Shown piece after piece: positions 8,471-16,328 of a stretch of 64,000 nucleotides of DNA. A program made the translations under genes and the position numbers. Source of the DNA: Novosphingobium sp. Its GTDB lineage: Bacteria; Pseudomonadota; Alphaproteobacteria; Sphingomonadales; Sphingomonadaceae. The notes below the pieces were generated by a model. That model did not search any database. It was not told the DNA's origin and saw only the letters and a list, made by a program, of their open reading frames with translations. The DNA lies in NCBI GenBank assembly GCA_024236235.1, contig JACKKV010000004.1, forward strand, positions 112,507-176,506, in the 5' to 3' direction. The stretch's first letter is position 1; each line of letters begins with the position of its first letter.

Positions 8471-9519
8471 AAGCCTGGATGATCACCCAAGCGAAAGCGC
8501 CGCTTGAGAAATTCGAGCTGGAAACGCCGCAGCCGACCGGCAGCGAAGTGGTCGTCGAAACCGCCTATTGCGGAGTGTGTCATTCCGACCTGCATTTCTG
8601 GAAGGGCGAATACAACATGGGCGGCGGGAAGGTGATGAAGCTGGCCGATCGTGGGGTCGAACTGCCGCGTGCGCCGGGCCACGAGATCGCCGGACGCGTG
8701 GTTGCCAAGGGTCCGGATGCGGTTGGCGTCGAAATCGGCGACATGCGCGTAGTCTATCCCTGGCTCGGCTGCGGCGACTGTTATTACTGCGACAACGGTC
8801 TGGATAACTGGTGCCGCACACCCAAGGGCATCGGTGTGGTGCGCAACGGCGGTTTCGGCAGCCATGTGGTGGTCCCGCACCCGCGCTATCTGGCGGATCC
8901 GGGCAAGGTCGATCCCGCGCTGGCCGCAACTTACGCCTGTTCAGGCCTGACTATCTATTCTTCGCTCAAGAAGGTGATGCCGCTTGATCCCGATGCCCCG
9001 ATCCTGCTGATCGGCGCGGGCGGCCTGGGCCTGATGGCGGTCGAGATGCTGAAGGCCATGGGTCACCACAACATCGTGTCAGTCGATATCGACCCGGCCA
9101 AGCTGGCGGTAGCGAAGGAAAAGGGTGCCACTACCGTGATTGACAGTTCCAGCGGCAATCTGGCTGAAATGGTGACGATGGCGGTAGGCAAGGTTCCGGC
9201 CGCGCTCGACATGGTCAATAATGATCACACCGCCCGCGCCGCGCTGGATTGTCTCGACAAGGGCGGCAAGCTGGTGCTGGTGGGGGTTGCGGGGGGCGAG
9301 TTGGCCATCTCGCTCGCCACCATGATTTTCATGGGCTGGACGATTTACGGCAATCTCACCGGAACGCCGCAGGATCTGCATGACGTGCTGGAACTCGCCA
9401 ATGCGGGCAAGCTGGCCCCTACCCCGCTGCAACGCTGCCCCGCCGATCAGGCCAATCAGGCGATGATCGACCTCAAGGAAGGCAGGGTGACGGGCCGCGC
9501 GGTGCTGGAGTGGGGCTGA
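8467..9519 (+). CDS. Zinc-dependent alcohol dehydrogenase, ChnD-like
   Basis: A 350-residue medium-chain dehydrogenase. Catalytic zinc ligands are expected at Cys38 (GVCHSD) and His72 (GHE), the structural zinc at Cys102/105/108/116, and a GAGGLG NAD motif lies near residue 178. The long insert between the first zinc ligand and GHE (GGGKVMKLADRGVELP) resembles 6-hydroxyhexanoate dehydrogenase ChnD. It starts inside the stop of the hydrolase gene (ATGA). It probably oxidises the hydroxyacid released from the lactone, handing an aldehyde to the dehydrogenase at 4395. The gene at 60294-61349 is a paralog with the same insert. Last gene of the plus-strand run. Confidence 0.93.
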   Translation: MKAWMITQAKAPLEKFELETPQPTGSEVVVETAYCGVCHSDLHFWKGEYNMGGGKVMKLADRGVELPRAPGHEIAGRVVAKGPDAVGVEIGDMRVVYPWLGCGDCYYCDNGLDNWCRTPKGIGVVRNGGFGSHVVVPHPRYLADPGKVDPALAATYACSGLTIYSSLKKVMPLDPDAPILLIGAGGLGLMAVEMLKAMGHHNIVSVDIDPAKLAVAKEKGATTVIDSSSGNLAEMVTMAVGKVPAALDMVNNDHTARAALDCLDKGGKLVLVGVAGGELAISLATMIFMGWTIYGNLTGTPQDLHDVLELANAGKLAPTPLQRCPADQANQAMIDLKEGRVTGRAVLEWG

Positions 9520-9548
9520 CACCAGCCTCACTCAGCTGGCAATCGCAA

Positions 9549-10754
9549 TCAGAAGATTTCGAACAGCGCGGCGGCACCCATGCCGCCCGCAATGCACATG
9601 GTGACCACGCCATATTTGGCCTTGCGCCGTCGCCCTTCCAGCAGGATGTGCCCGGCCATACGCGCACCCGACATGCCATAAGGGTGCCCGATAGCGATTG
9701 CGCCGCCATTCACGTTCAGCCGTTCATCTGGAATGCCTAGCCGGTCGCGGCAATAGACAGCCTGACTGGCGAATGCCTCGTTCAATTCCCACAGGTCAAT
9801 ATCATCGACCTTCAGACCAAAGCGCTGAAGCAGTTTGGGCACGGCGAACACCGGCCCGATCCCCATTTCCGCCGGATCACAGCCAGCCACCGCCATGCCG
9901 CGCCAGGCACCGAGCGGTTCCATGCCGCGCCGTTCGGCTTCCTTTGCTTCCATCAACACCATGGCAGACGCGCCATCGGACAGCTGCGAAGAATTGCCCG
10001 CCGTAACGAAGCGGCCCTGCTTGATGCGCTGTCCGTCAGCGAACACCGGTTTCAGCGCCGCCAGGCCTTCCAGCGTGGTTTCGGGGCGATTACCTTCGTC
10101 ATTGACCAGACGAGTGCTGCGGCTTGAAACCTCACCGCTGTCTTTGTCCTTGACCTGCATGACTGCTTCAAGCGGCGCGATTTCGTCAGCGAAAATTCCC
10201 GCTGTCTGTGCCGCAGCCGTCCGCTGCTGCGAACGCAAGGAAAATTCATCCTGCGCCTCGCGCGAGACACCGTATTTCTCGGCCACGATTTCAGCCGTCT
10301 CCAGCATCGCCATATAGGCGGCGGGCATGCGCTCTGCCAGTTCAGGGTCCCGAATGCGCGGCGCGGAAGCATAGTAATTGCGCACCAGCGAAACCGAATC
10401 CAGCCCGCCGCCGATCGCCGCGCCGAGTCCTTCATTGACGATGAAATTGGCCGCCACGCCAATCGCCATCACACCCGACGAACAGGCGCGATCAACGGCC
10501 ATGCCCGGCACGGTTTCGGGCAGCCCCGCATGCAGCAATGATTGTCGGGCGATGTTGCCGCCCGTGCTGCCAACCTGCATCGCCGCGCCCAGCACGACCT
10601 CGCCAATCTCGCCACCATCAAGGCCGGAACGCTCCAGCGCTGCTCCGATGACATGGCCACCCAGCTTCTGGGCCTGAGTGTCGTTGAACGAGCCGCGAAA
10701 GGCCTTGCCGATCGCAGTGCGCGCAGTGGAAACGATGACGGCTTCGCGGGTCAT
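9549..10754 (-). CDS. Thiolase (acetyl-CoA acyltransferase, FadA-like)
   Basis: A 401-residue catalytically complete thiolase: nucleophile Cys91 in DRACSSG, His357 in IGHPYG and Cys387 in TMCIAGG. It would cleave a 3-oxoacyl-CoA with CoA, releasing acetyl-CoA or propionyl-CoA. The ATG at 10754 overlaps the upstream stop as TGATG; a GTG one codon earlier is possible. It is the last gene of the 12-gene minus operon and converges with the plus-strand alcohol dehydrogenase. Unlike the two thiolase-like proteins at the head of this operon, all catalytic residues are present, so it is the likely true thiolytic enzyme of the module. Confidence 0.95.
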   Translation of the reverse strand: MTREAVIVSTARTAIGKAFRGSFNDTQAQKLGGHVIGAALERSGLDGGEIGEVVLGAAMQVGSTGGNIARQSLLHAGLPETVPGMAVDRACSSGVMAIGVAANFIVNEGLGAAIGGGLDSVSLVRNYYASAPRIRDPELAERMPAAYMAMLETAEIVAEKYGVSREAQDEFSLRSQQRTAAAQTAGIFADEIAPLEAVMQVKDKDSGEVSSRSTRLVNDEGNRPETTLEGLAALKPVFADGQRIKQGRFVTAGNSSQLSDGASAMVLMEAKEAERRGMEPLGAWRGMAVAGCDPAEMGIGPVFAVPKLLQRFGLKVDDIDLWELNEAFASQAVYCRDRLGIPDERLNVNGGAIAIGHPYGMSGARMAGHILLEGRRRKAKYGVVTMCIAGGMGAAALFEIF

Positions 10755-12217
10755 CACGCGTTGCGCCTCAAGCTCATATTGAGCGTGGAGGATTTGACCT
10801 CGATCACCGGCATGCTGGCAATCTTCATCAGCTTGCGCGCCTGTTCCAGCTCGGGCGTGGAGAGCAACGGATAGCTGGTCTTGACCGGGCCTGCGGCGCG
10901 CATCTTGGCGACATCCGCATCGGGCAGGAACGCGCGGTAGATCAGTTCGTCCTCATCCTCCGTGCCATACTGCCTCTTGATGTCATCCAGCGTCGGTTCT
11001 TCCGGCGGATTGGCCAGCACCTCCTTGGCGCGCGGCGATGCCATGATCTTGTCCATCACCTCAGGATCAACCGGAGCGACCGGCTTGCCGTAATATTCTG
11101 CGGCGTACTGGATCACTTCGTCAGGCACGGTACCATAACGCTTCCCGGTCACGACGTTGAGCACCGCCTGAATGCCGACCAGCTGGCTGAACGGGGTTGC
11201 CATGCCGGGATAACCAAGATCGCGGCGCACGGCGGCCACTTCGTCAAGCACCTCATCCAGCTTGTCCATCATGTTGTGATTGGCCAGCTGGGCCTTGAAC
11301 GTGCCCATCATGCCACCGGGGATCTGGTGTTCGATCGAGAACACATCGTATTCGGCATACTGATTAACCAGGAACCCCGCGGCCTTGCCGACCTTCTCGA
11401 AATGATCTGCCACCGGCGCGAACAGCGATTCATCCAGACTGTGCGTATGGCCCTTGAGCAGCACGTTCTTCGCCATGACTTCAGTCGACGGGACGGACGG
11501 GCCGTTGGCCATCGGGCGGCTGGCGGTGTGGATCACCGAAACGCCGAAATCGATCGCGTCGAGATAGGCCTTGGCCGACATCCCGAGCAGGTTGTTCGAA
11601 TGCATTTCAATCGGCTTGCCGCCTGCCACCTTCACCAGTGCGGGAACCAGCGTGGACAGACGCTCCCGTTCCAACACACCGGCAGTATCGTAAAGCAAGA
11701 TCGAATCGACATTGGGGTCAGCCGCCAGAATGGCCGCCTTCTGAATAAAGAACTCATCCGTATGCACAGGCGAGAGCGCGAACATGATCGCGGCGGCAAC
11801 CTGCGCGCCGTTCGCCTGCTTGGCCTCCTTGGCCAGGCGCAGCATGTTTTCCGTGCCCAGCAACACGTCATAAAGCCAGAACGAACGAACACCGTGCGCG
11901 CACAAACGCCGAACCCACAGGTCCATCAGCGCAGGCGGCGTAATGCCGAAGGTAACATTCGCGTTTGCGCGCAGGCCGGCCCGCAGCGGCGTGTTGGGCA
12001 TGGAGGCGACCAGCAGGTCCAGACCCGACCAGTAGTCTTCCTGGCAATAGCGGATCAGCACGTCCATCATGCCGCCGCCGGTCAGATCGATGATCTTGAA
12101 GCCGGTCTTGTCGATCAGCGGCGACACGGGCAGCGCCATGCCAGCCTGCATTCGCAGACCCCACAGGCTCTGCTGCCCGTCGCGCATGGTTTCGTCGAGA
12201 AATTCGATATGGGCCAT
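10754..12217 (-). CDS. Divergent carboxyltransferase subunit (OadA/PycB/5S-like HMGL-type TIM barrel)
   Basis: A 487-residue member of the biotin-dependent carboxyltransferase family (pyruvate carboxylase CT, oxaloacetate decarboxylase alpha, transcarboxylase 5S). RDGQQSL (12-18), PGGMMG and TPFSQLVGIQAVLNV match the family. The metal site differs: where pyruvate carboxylase has a carbamylated Lys this protein has Tyr176 (LLYDTAG), and the second His of HxH is Asn208 (EMHSNN). The first Asp (Asp13) and His206 remain. These alignments are mine by eye. The start is the ATG at 12217, where homology begins, 4 nt after the biotin carboxylase stop. With the two upstream genes it should form a three-subunit carboxylase whose acceptor is probably not pyruvate. 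A lyase role in the wider DRE-TIM family is the main alternative. Confidence 0.85.
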   Translation of the reverse strand: MAHIEFLDETMRDGQQSLWGLRMQAGMALPVSPLIDKTGFKIIDLTGGGMMDVLIRYCQEDYWSGLDLLVASMPNTPLRAGLRANANVTFGITPPALMDLWVRRLCAHGVRSFWLYDVLLGTENMLRLAKEAKQANGAQVAAAIMFALSPVHTDEFFIQKAAILAADPNVDSILLYDTAGVLERERLSTLVPALVKVAGGKPIEMHSNNLLGMSAKAYLDAIDFGVSVIHTASRPMANGPSVPSTEVMAKNVLLKGHTHSLDESLFAPVADHFEKVGKAAGFLVNQYAEYDVFSIEHQIPGGMMGTFKAQLANHNMMDKLDEVLDEVAAVRRDLGYPGMATPFSQLVGIQAVLNVVTGKRYGTVPDEVIQYAAEYYGKPVAPVDPEVMDKIMASPRAKEVLANPPEEPTLDDIKRQYGTEDEDELIYRAFLPDADVAKMRAAGPVKTSYPLLSTPELEQARKLMKIASMPVIEVKSSTLNMSLRRNA

Positions 12218-12221
12218 TGGC

Positions 12222-13592
12222 TCAGCTTCCCATCTTCTTGTCATAATCCGGCAGGCCCTTGTCTTCGAGCCAGCGGGTCGTGATCTGGTTGTTTCTGAAA
12301 TCGGGGTGATCGACGATAAAGGCGGCCAGCGGCATCGTGGTCTTGATGCCTTCCAGTTCGAAGGCATTAATCGCCGCAATCAGCTTGTGGATCGCGTCAT
12401 TGCGATCAGTGCCCCGCACGATCAGCTTGCCGATCATGGAATCGTAAAACGGCGGCACCAGATAACCTTCGCCAGCGTGGCTATCGAGCCGGACGCCTTC
12501 GCCCTGGGGCGGCGTCCATCTGGTTATCCTTCCCGGCGATGGCGCGAAATCGCGGCGCGCGTCCTCGGCATTCATGCGGCATTCGATGGCATGACCGCTG
12601 ATTTCCACCTCATCCTGCGTGATGCCGATCCCTTCGCCGCCCGCCACGCGCAGCTGGCAGGCAATTAGATCACGCCCGGTAATTTCCTCGGTCACCGGAT
12701 GTTCGACCTGGATGCGCGAGTTGACCTCGATGAAATAGAAGTCGTTGCGATCCACGTCATAGAGGAATTCGACCGTGCCCGCGTTGCGGTACTTTGCGGT
12801 GGACGTCAGCCGGACGGCGGATTCGTGCAGCCGCTTGCGCACGTCATCCGGCACGGCGGTGGCGGGCGCCTCCTCGATCAGCTTCTGGTAACGGCGCTGG
12901 ACCGTGCAGTCACGCTCGCCGAAGTGCACGACGTTGCCCTCCCCATCGCCGACGATCTGCACTTCGACATGGCGCGCCCGTTCGACGAACCGTTCCATGT
13001 AAAGGCGACTGTCGCCAAAGGCGCTTTCCGCCTCGCGCGAGGCGCGCTCGAAAGAAGCTTCCAACTCGGCCGGATTGCTGGCCTTGAACATGCCCCGTCC
13101 GCCGCCGCCTGCTGTGGCCTTCATCACAACCGGATAACCGAGCTTTTCCGCGGCGCGCTTCGCATCCTCGACACTGACAATGTGATCCGTGCCGGGAACG
13201 GTCTGGACATTGGCCTTGGCCGCCAGATCGCGCGAAGAAATCTTGTCTCCCAGCACTTCGATCGAATCCGGGCGCGGACCGACAAAGATGATCCCTTCCT
13301 GCTCGCACAGGCTGGCCAGTTCAGGCTTTTCCGACAGAAAGCCGTAACCGGGATGTAGCGCATCGCAACCGGTGGCCTTGGCCGCATGGACGACCAGCTT
13401 GACGTCAAGATAGCTCTTGGTCGACGGGGCCGGACCCAAGACGACCGCACGATCGGCCATTCTCGCCCCCATGCTGTCCTTGTCCGCAGCAGAAACCCCG
13501 ATCACCGTTTCGATACCCATGGCCTTTGCCGTGCGCAGAATGCGCACCGCGATTTCCCCGCGATTGGCAACAAAGAGGCGCTTGATCGGCAC
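12222..13592 (-). CDS. Biotin carboxylase subunit (AccC-like)
   Basis: A 456-residue ATP-grasp biotin carboxylase, which carboxylates biotin with bicarbonate and ATP. LFVANRGEIAVRILR at the N-terminus, KATAGGGGRGM (158-168), ERDCTVQRR, Glu276 and Glu289 and catalytic Arg293 in EVNSRIQVEHP are all intact. The GTG start at 13592 has AAGG 8 nt upstream. The preceding biotin carrier gene ends 3 nt away and the carboxyltransferase follows after 4 nt. It ends after the biotin carboxylase core, so it is a stand-alone subunit and not a fused pyruvate or acyl-CoA carboxylase. As the operon carries beta-oxidation and aldolase genes, it is probably dedicated to that pathway and not to fatty-acid synthesis. 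Confidence 0.95.
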   Translation of the reverse strand: MPIKRLFVANRGEIAVRILRTAKAMGIETVIGVSAADKDSMGARMADRAVVLGPAPSTKSYLDVKLVVHAAKATGCDALHPGYGFLSEKPELASLCEQEGIIFVGPRPDSIEVLGDKISSRDLAAKANVQTVPGTDHIVSVEDAKRAAEKLGYPVVMKATAGGGGRGMFKASNPAELEASFERASREAESAFGDSRLYMERFVERARHVEVQIVGDGEGNVVHFGERDCTVQRRYQKLIEEAPATAVPDDVRKRLHESAVRLTSTAKYRNAGTVEFLYDVDRNDFYFIEVNSRIQVEHPVTEEITGRDLIACQLRVAGGEGIGITQDEVEISGHAIECRMNAEDARRDFAPSPGRITRWTPPQGEGVRLDSHAGEGYLVPPFYDSMIGKLIVRGTDRNDAIHKLIAAINAFELEGIKTTMPLAAFIVDHPDFRNNQITTRWLEDKGLPDYDKKMGS

Positions 13593-13595
13593 GTC

Positions 13596-14111
13596 TCAGG
13601 CCTTTTCGACGTAAAACAGCGGCTGGCCATGCTCAACCATGTCGGCATCGTTGACGCAGACCTGCACGACCTTGCCCGCGACGCCAGCCTGCACGGCGGT
13701 GAACAGCTTCATGACTTCGAGCAGGCATATCTCGGTATTCTCGGTCACCACCTGGCCGATTTCCACGAAAGGCGCGGCGCCCGGTTTGGGTGAGCGATAG
13801 AATGTGCCGAGATTGGGCGCGGTAACCGCAACCCAATTGGCCGGGATCGCTCCACCCGATGCGGGTTCGGCGCTGGCCATGGGCGTAGCTGCCGGAGCGG
13901 CAGGGGCCGCAGCAGCAACTGCCGGTGCAGGCGCCGCTGCGGCGGCAGGTGCGGCTACCGCAGGAGCCCCGCCAAGGCCTGACGACAGCCGCGCATCGGC
14001 ATTGCGCGAGAGGAACAGGTGCAACCCGTCCAGCTCGATATGCAGTTCATCCCAATCCGATTGTTCGAACAGATCGACAATCGCCATCACATCTTTTGAG
14101 TTGTCAGACAC
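13596..14111 (-). CDS. Biotin carboxyl carrier protein (AccB-like)
   Basis: A 171-residue biotin carrier. A short helical N-terminal region (about 1-45) is followed by an Ala/Pro-rich flexible linker and a C-terminal biotinyl domain; the biotin-accepting residue is Lys135 in LEVMKLF. AccB has the same layout. GTG start at 14111; GGGAG lies 12 nt upstream, a rather long spacing. The next gene (biotin carboxylase) starts 3 nt after its stop. It would shuttle carboxybiotin between the biotin carboxylase and the divergent carboxyltransferase. It depends on a biotin ligase not seen in the window. Confidence 0.95.
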   Translation of the reverse strand: MSDNSKDVMAIVDLFEQSDWDELHIELDGLHLFLSRNADARLSSGLGGAPAVAAPAAAAAPAPAVAAAAPAAPAATPMASAEPASGGAIPANWVAVTAPNLGTFYRSPKPGAAPFVEIGQVVTENTEICLLEVMKLFTAVQAGVAGKVVQVCVNDADMVEHGQPLFYVEKA

Positions 14112-14158
14112 GAGTTACTTGCTCCCGCAAAATTGCATTTTCGTTCCGGTCAAACCTG

Positions 14159-15205
14159 TCACGCGGCCATCGCGTGTTCATGCATGAGCACGACCCGGCC
14201 GGTAATTTCCTTCGCTTCCATCGCGCGGTGGGCTTCCGCTGCCTGCGCCACCGGCATGACGCGGCCGATCTGCGGCCTGACCTTTCCGTCAGCGACAATG
14301 CGGATAACCTTGCGCAGATCATTCAGCGTCGCGTGGGCGCTGCCGATGAATTCCAGTTCCTTCAGGATGGAAAGCGCGGGATTGAACGGCCAGTTTCCCG
14401 GATCGACATTGCCGACCACCACCATCCGCCCCCCGGCGCGCAAGGCGCGCACGCTGGAAGGGAACGTGGGCGTGCCCGCGATTTCCAGCACGCAATCCAC
14501 CCCGACGCCATCGGTGATGTCGCGCACCTCCTTGTGAAACCCGCCGCCTTCGCCTGCGAAAACCACGTGATGCGCCCCGGCTGTCTTCAGCTCGGCTGCC
14601 TTGGCCGGGGAGGTCGTGACGCCGATCACTTCCAGCCCGGCAAGCGTGGCCAGTTGCACCGCATGGATGCCGACACCGCCGCTCGCGCCCGTGATCAGCA
14701 CGCTGCTGCCGATCGGCAGCGCGGCCCGGCGCAGGGCATGGTAACCCGTGCCGATCGCGCAGCTCAGCACCGGGGCGACATCCATCGGGATCGCGTCCGG
14801 CAAGTGCAGCGTGTTCATTTCCGACGCGACGACATATTCGCCATAGCCGCCCGAGATCTGCTCGCCGTAGAAGCCCGGCCCGCTTGTACAGATGTTTTCC
14901 TGCCCATTGCGGCAGGCGATGCAGGTGCCGCAGCCGATCCGCTGGATCATCGCCACCCGATCACCCACGCGAAAGCGGGTGATCAGCGAGCCGACCTCGA
15001 CCACTTCGCCCGCCACTTCGTGCCCCATGACGCAGGGCAGCGGGGTATGCGGGAAATGCCCGGCGCGGTTCAGCAGGTCGTGCCCGCAGACGCCGCAACC
15101 GGCAACCCGCACCAGCATCTGGTCGGGCCGGGGTTCCGGCGTCGGCGAGTCAACCGCCTGCAGCGCGTCAGGTGCGCCAAAGGCGGCAAGGCGGATTGCC
15201 TTCAT
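14159..15205 (-). CDS. Zinc-type medium-chain alcohol dehydrogenase/quinone oxidoreductase-like
   Basis: A 348-residue MDR protein. Cys40 (GCGVCGHD) and His61 (GHE) are candidate catalytic zinc ligands, Cys92/95/98/106 form the structural zinc site, and GASGGVG is the NAD(P) motif. The N-terminus (MKAIRLAAFGAPDAL) resembles quinone-oxidoreductase-type members, while the zinc residues favour an alcohol dehydrogenase. It differs from the two ChnD-like dehydrogenases (8467 and 60294), lacking their insert. Its ATG overlaps the stop of the acyl-CoA dehydrogenase gene (TGATG). In this operon it may oxidise a hydroxyl or reduce an enoyl intermediate; the sequence does not decide. Confidence 0.9.
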   Translation of the reverse strand: MKAIRLAAFGAPDALQAVDSPTPEPRPDQMLVRVAGCGVCGHDLLNRAGHFPHTPLPCVMGHEVAGEVVEVGSLITRFRVGDRVAMIQRIGCGTCIACRNGQENICTSGPGFYGEQISGGYGEYVVASEMNTLHLPDAIPMDVAPVLSCAIGTGYHALRRAALPIGSSVLITGASGGVGIHAVQLATLAGLEVIGVTTSPAKAAELKTAGAHHVVFAGEGGGFHKEVRDITDGVGVDCVLEIAGTPTFPSSVRALRAGGRMVVVGNVDPGNWPFNPALSILKELEFIGSAHATLNDLRKVIRIVADGKVRPQIGRVMPVAQAAEAHRAMEAKEITGRVVLMHEHAMAA

Positions 15206-16317
15206 CAGCCTGCTGCCAGTTGCGCCATCGTCCCCTGAAGGACGCGCTCATTATGATATTCGGTCGAACCATAGAGCACTTCCAGATGTCGCGCGCGGCG
15301 ATAGTGGAAATGCAGCGCCATTTCCCAAGTATAGCCCATCCCGCCGTGCAACTGCACCGCCTCGCGCACGACATGCACCGCCATGCGATTGGCCTTGGCC
15401 TTGGCCATTGAGACGGCCCAGAGGCGCTCAGCCTCCTCCGCTGAGGCGATGGCCCAGGCAGCATAATAGGCACCCGAACGCGCCGTGTTCACATCCACCG
15501 CCATATCCGCACAGCGGTGCTTGATCGCCTGGAACTTGCCGATGGGCTGCCCAAACTGGCTGCGTTCCTTCACATAGGCCACCGCCGTATCGAGCATGCG
15601 GGAACCGATCCCGGCAAGGCCAAGCGCCGCGACCGCAGCCAGCAGGTCCAGAGTGAAGTCGACCGCCTCCGCTCCGCCGATGCGGTCTGCGTCGCTGACC
15701 GAAACTTTGTCGAAGCTGACGCTGTGATAATCACCGGTTATGTCTAGCGCGGTTTCGCGCGAGGCGGAAATTCCTGCCCGCGCCCCCTCCAAGGCATAAA
15801 GAGCGAGAGTTCCCGCAGCATCCCTGGCGACAATCACCAGCAAATCTGCCCTGTCCGCGCCCGCCACCAGCAATTTGCGGCCATTCAGCAGCCCATCCCC
15901 GCCAATCGTTGCGGCAAAGTCAGCCGGGTCATAACCACCGTTCTTTTCATAAACGGCGAAAGCGACGCGCAGTTCACCTGCCGCTAGCTTTGCCAGATTC
16001 TCCGCCTGCACGGACGCAGCAAATTTGGCGAGTACCAAACTCGCGCAAATGGTGTCGGTGACACTCAACGGCACCAGCGCGGCGCCAAATTCTTCGGCGA
16101 TCAGCGCGAAATCGACCATGCCCAGGCCAAGACCACCCTGCTCCTCGGGCACCATCAGGCCGAACAACCCCAGCTCTGCCAGCTGACCCCACAGTGCAGC
16201 CTCCATGGCCACTGGGTCGCCACCGTCGCGAAACAGGTCGACCGGAAATTCTGCCTTGAGGCTGTCGCGCACGGTGTCGCGGAACATGTATTGTTCTTCG
16301 TTGAAGTCGAAGTTCAT
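15205..16317 (-). CDS. Acyl-CoA dehydrogenase, small subunit without catalytic Glu
   Basis: A 370-residue acyl-CoA dehydrogenase. The C-terminal segment reads VLYGSTEYH where single-subunit enzymes have YEGT(S), so the MCAD-type catalytic Glu is Gly here, and I see no obvious IVD-type Glu. It lies 11 nt behind a second dehydrogenase that does carry an IVD-type Glu. The pairing of a complete and an incomplete partner is known from alpha2beta2 enzymes of steroid side-chain degradation such as FadE28-FadE29, which share one active site per pair. AAGGGG 7 nt before the ATG supports the start. I therefore read it as the FAD-sharing partner of the next gene. Confidence 0.88.
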   Translation of the reverse strand: MNFDFNEEQYMFRDTVRDSLKAEFPVDLFRDGGDPVAMEAALWGQLAELGLFGLMVPEEQGGLGLGMVDFALIAEEFGAALVPLSVTDTICASLVLAKFAASVQAENLAKLAAGELRVAFAVYEKNGGYDPADFAATIGGDGLLNGRKLLVAGADRADLLVIVARDAAGTLALYALEGARAGISASRETALDITGDYHSVSFDKVSVSDADRIGGAEAVDFTLDLLAAVAALGLAGIGSRMLDTAVAYVKERSQFGQPIGKFQAIKHRCADMAVDVNTARSGAYYAAWAIASAEEAERLWAVSMAKAKANRMAVHVVREAVQLHGGMGYTWEMALHFHYRRARHLEVLYGSTEYHNERVLQGTMAQLAAG

Positions 16318-16328
16318 GGCAGCGCCCC

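Noticed and set aside
9522..9539. Hairpin CCAGC-N8-GCTGG between convergent genes
   Set aside because: Only 5 bp and no T run; too weak to call a terminator.
13596..14111. Low-complexity Ala/Pro repeat as a mobile or satellite repeat
   Set aside because: It is the normal flexible linker of a biotin carrier protein.
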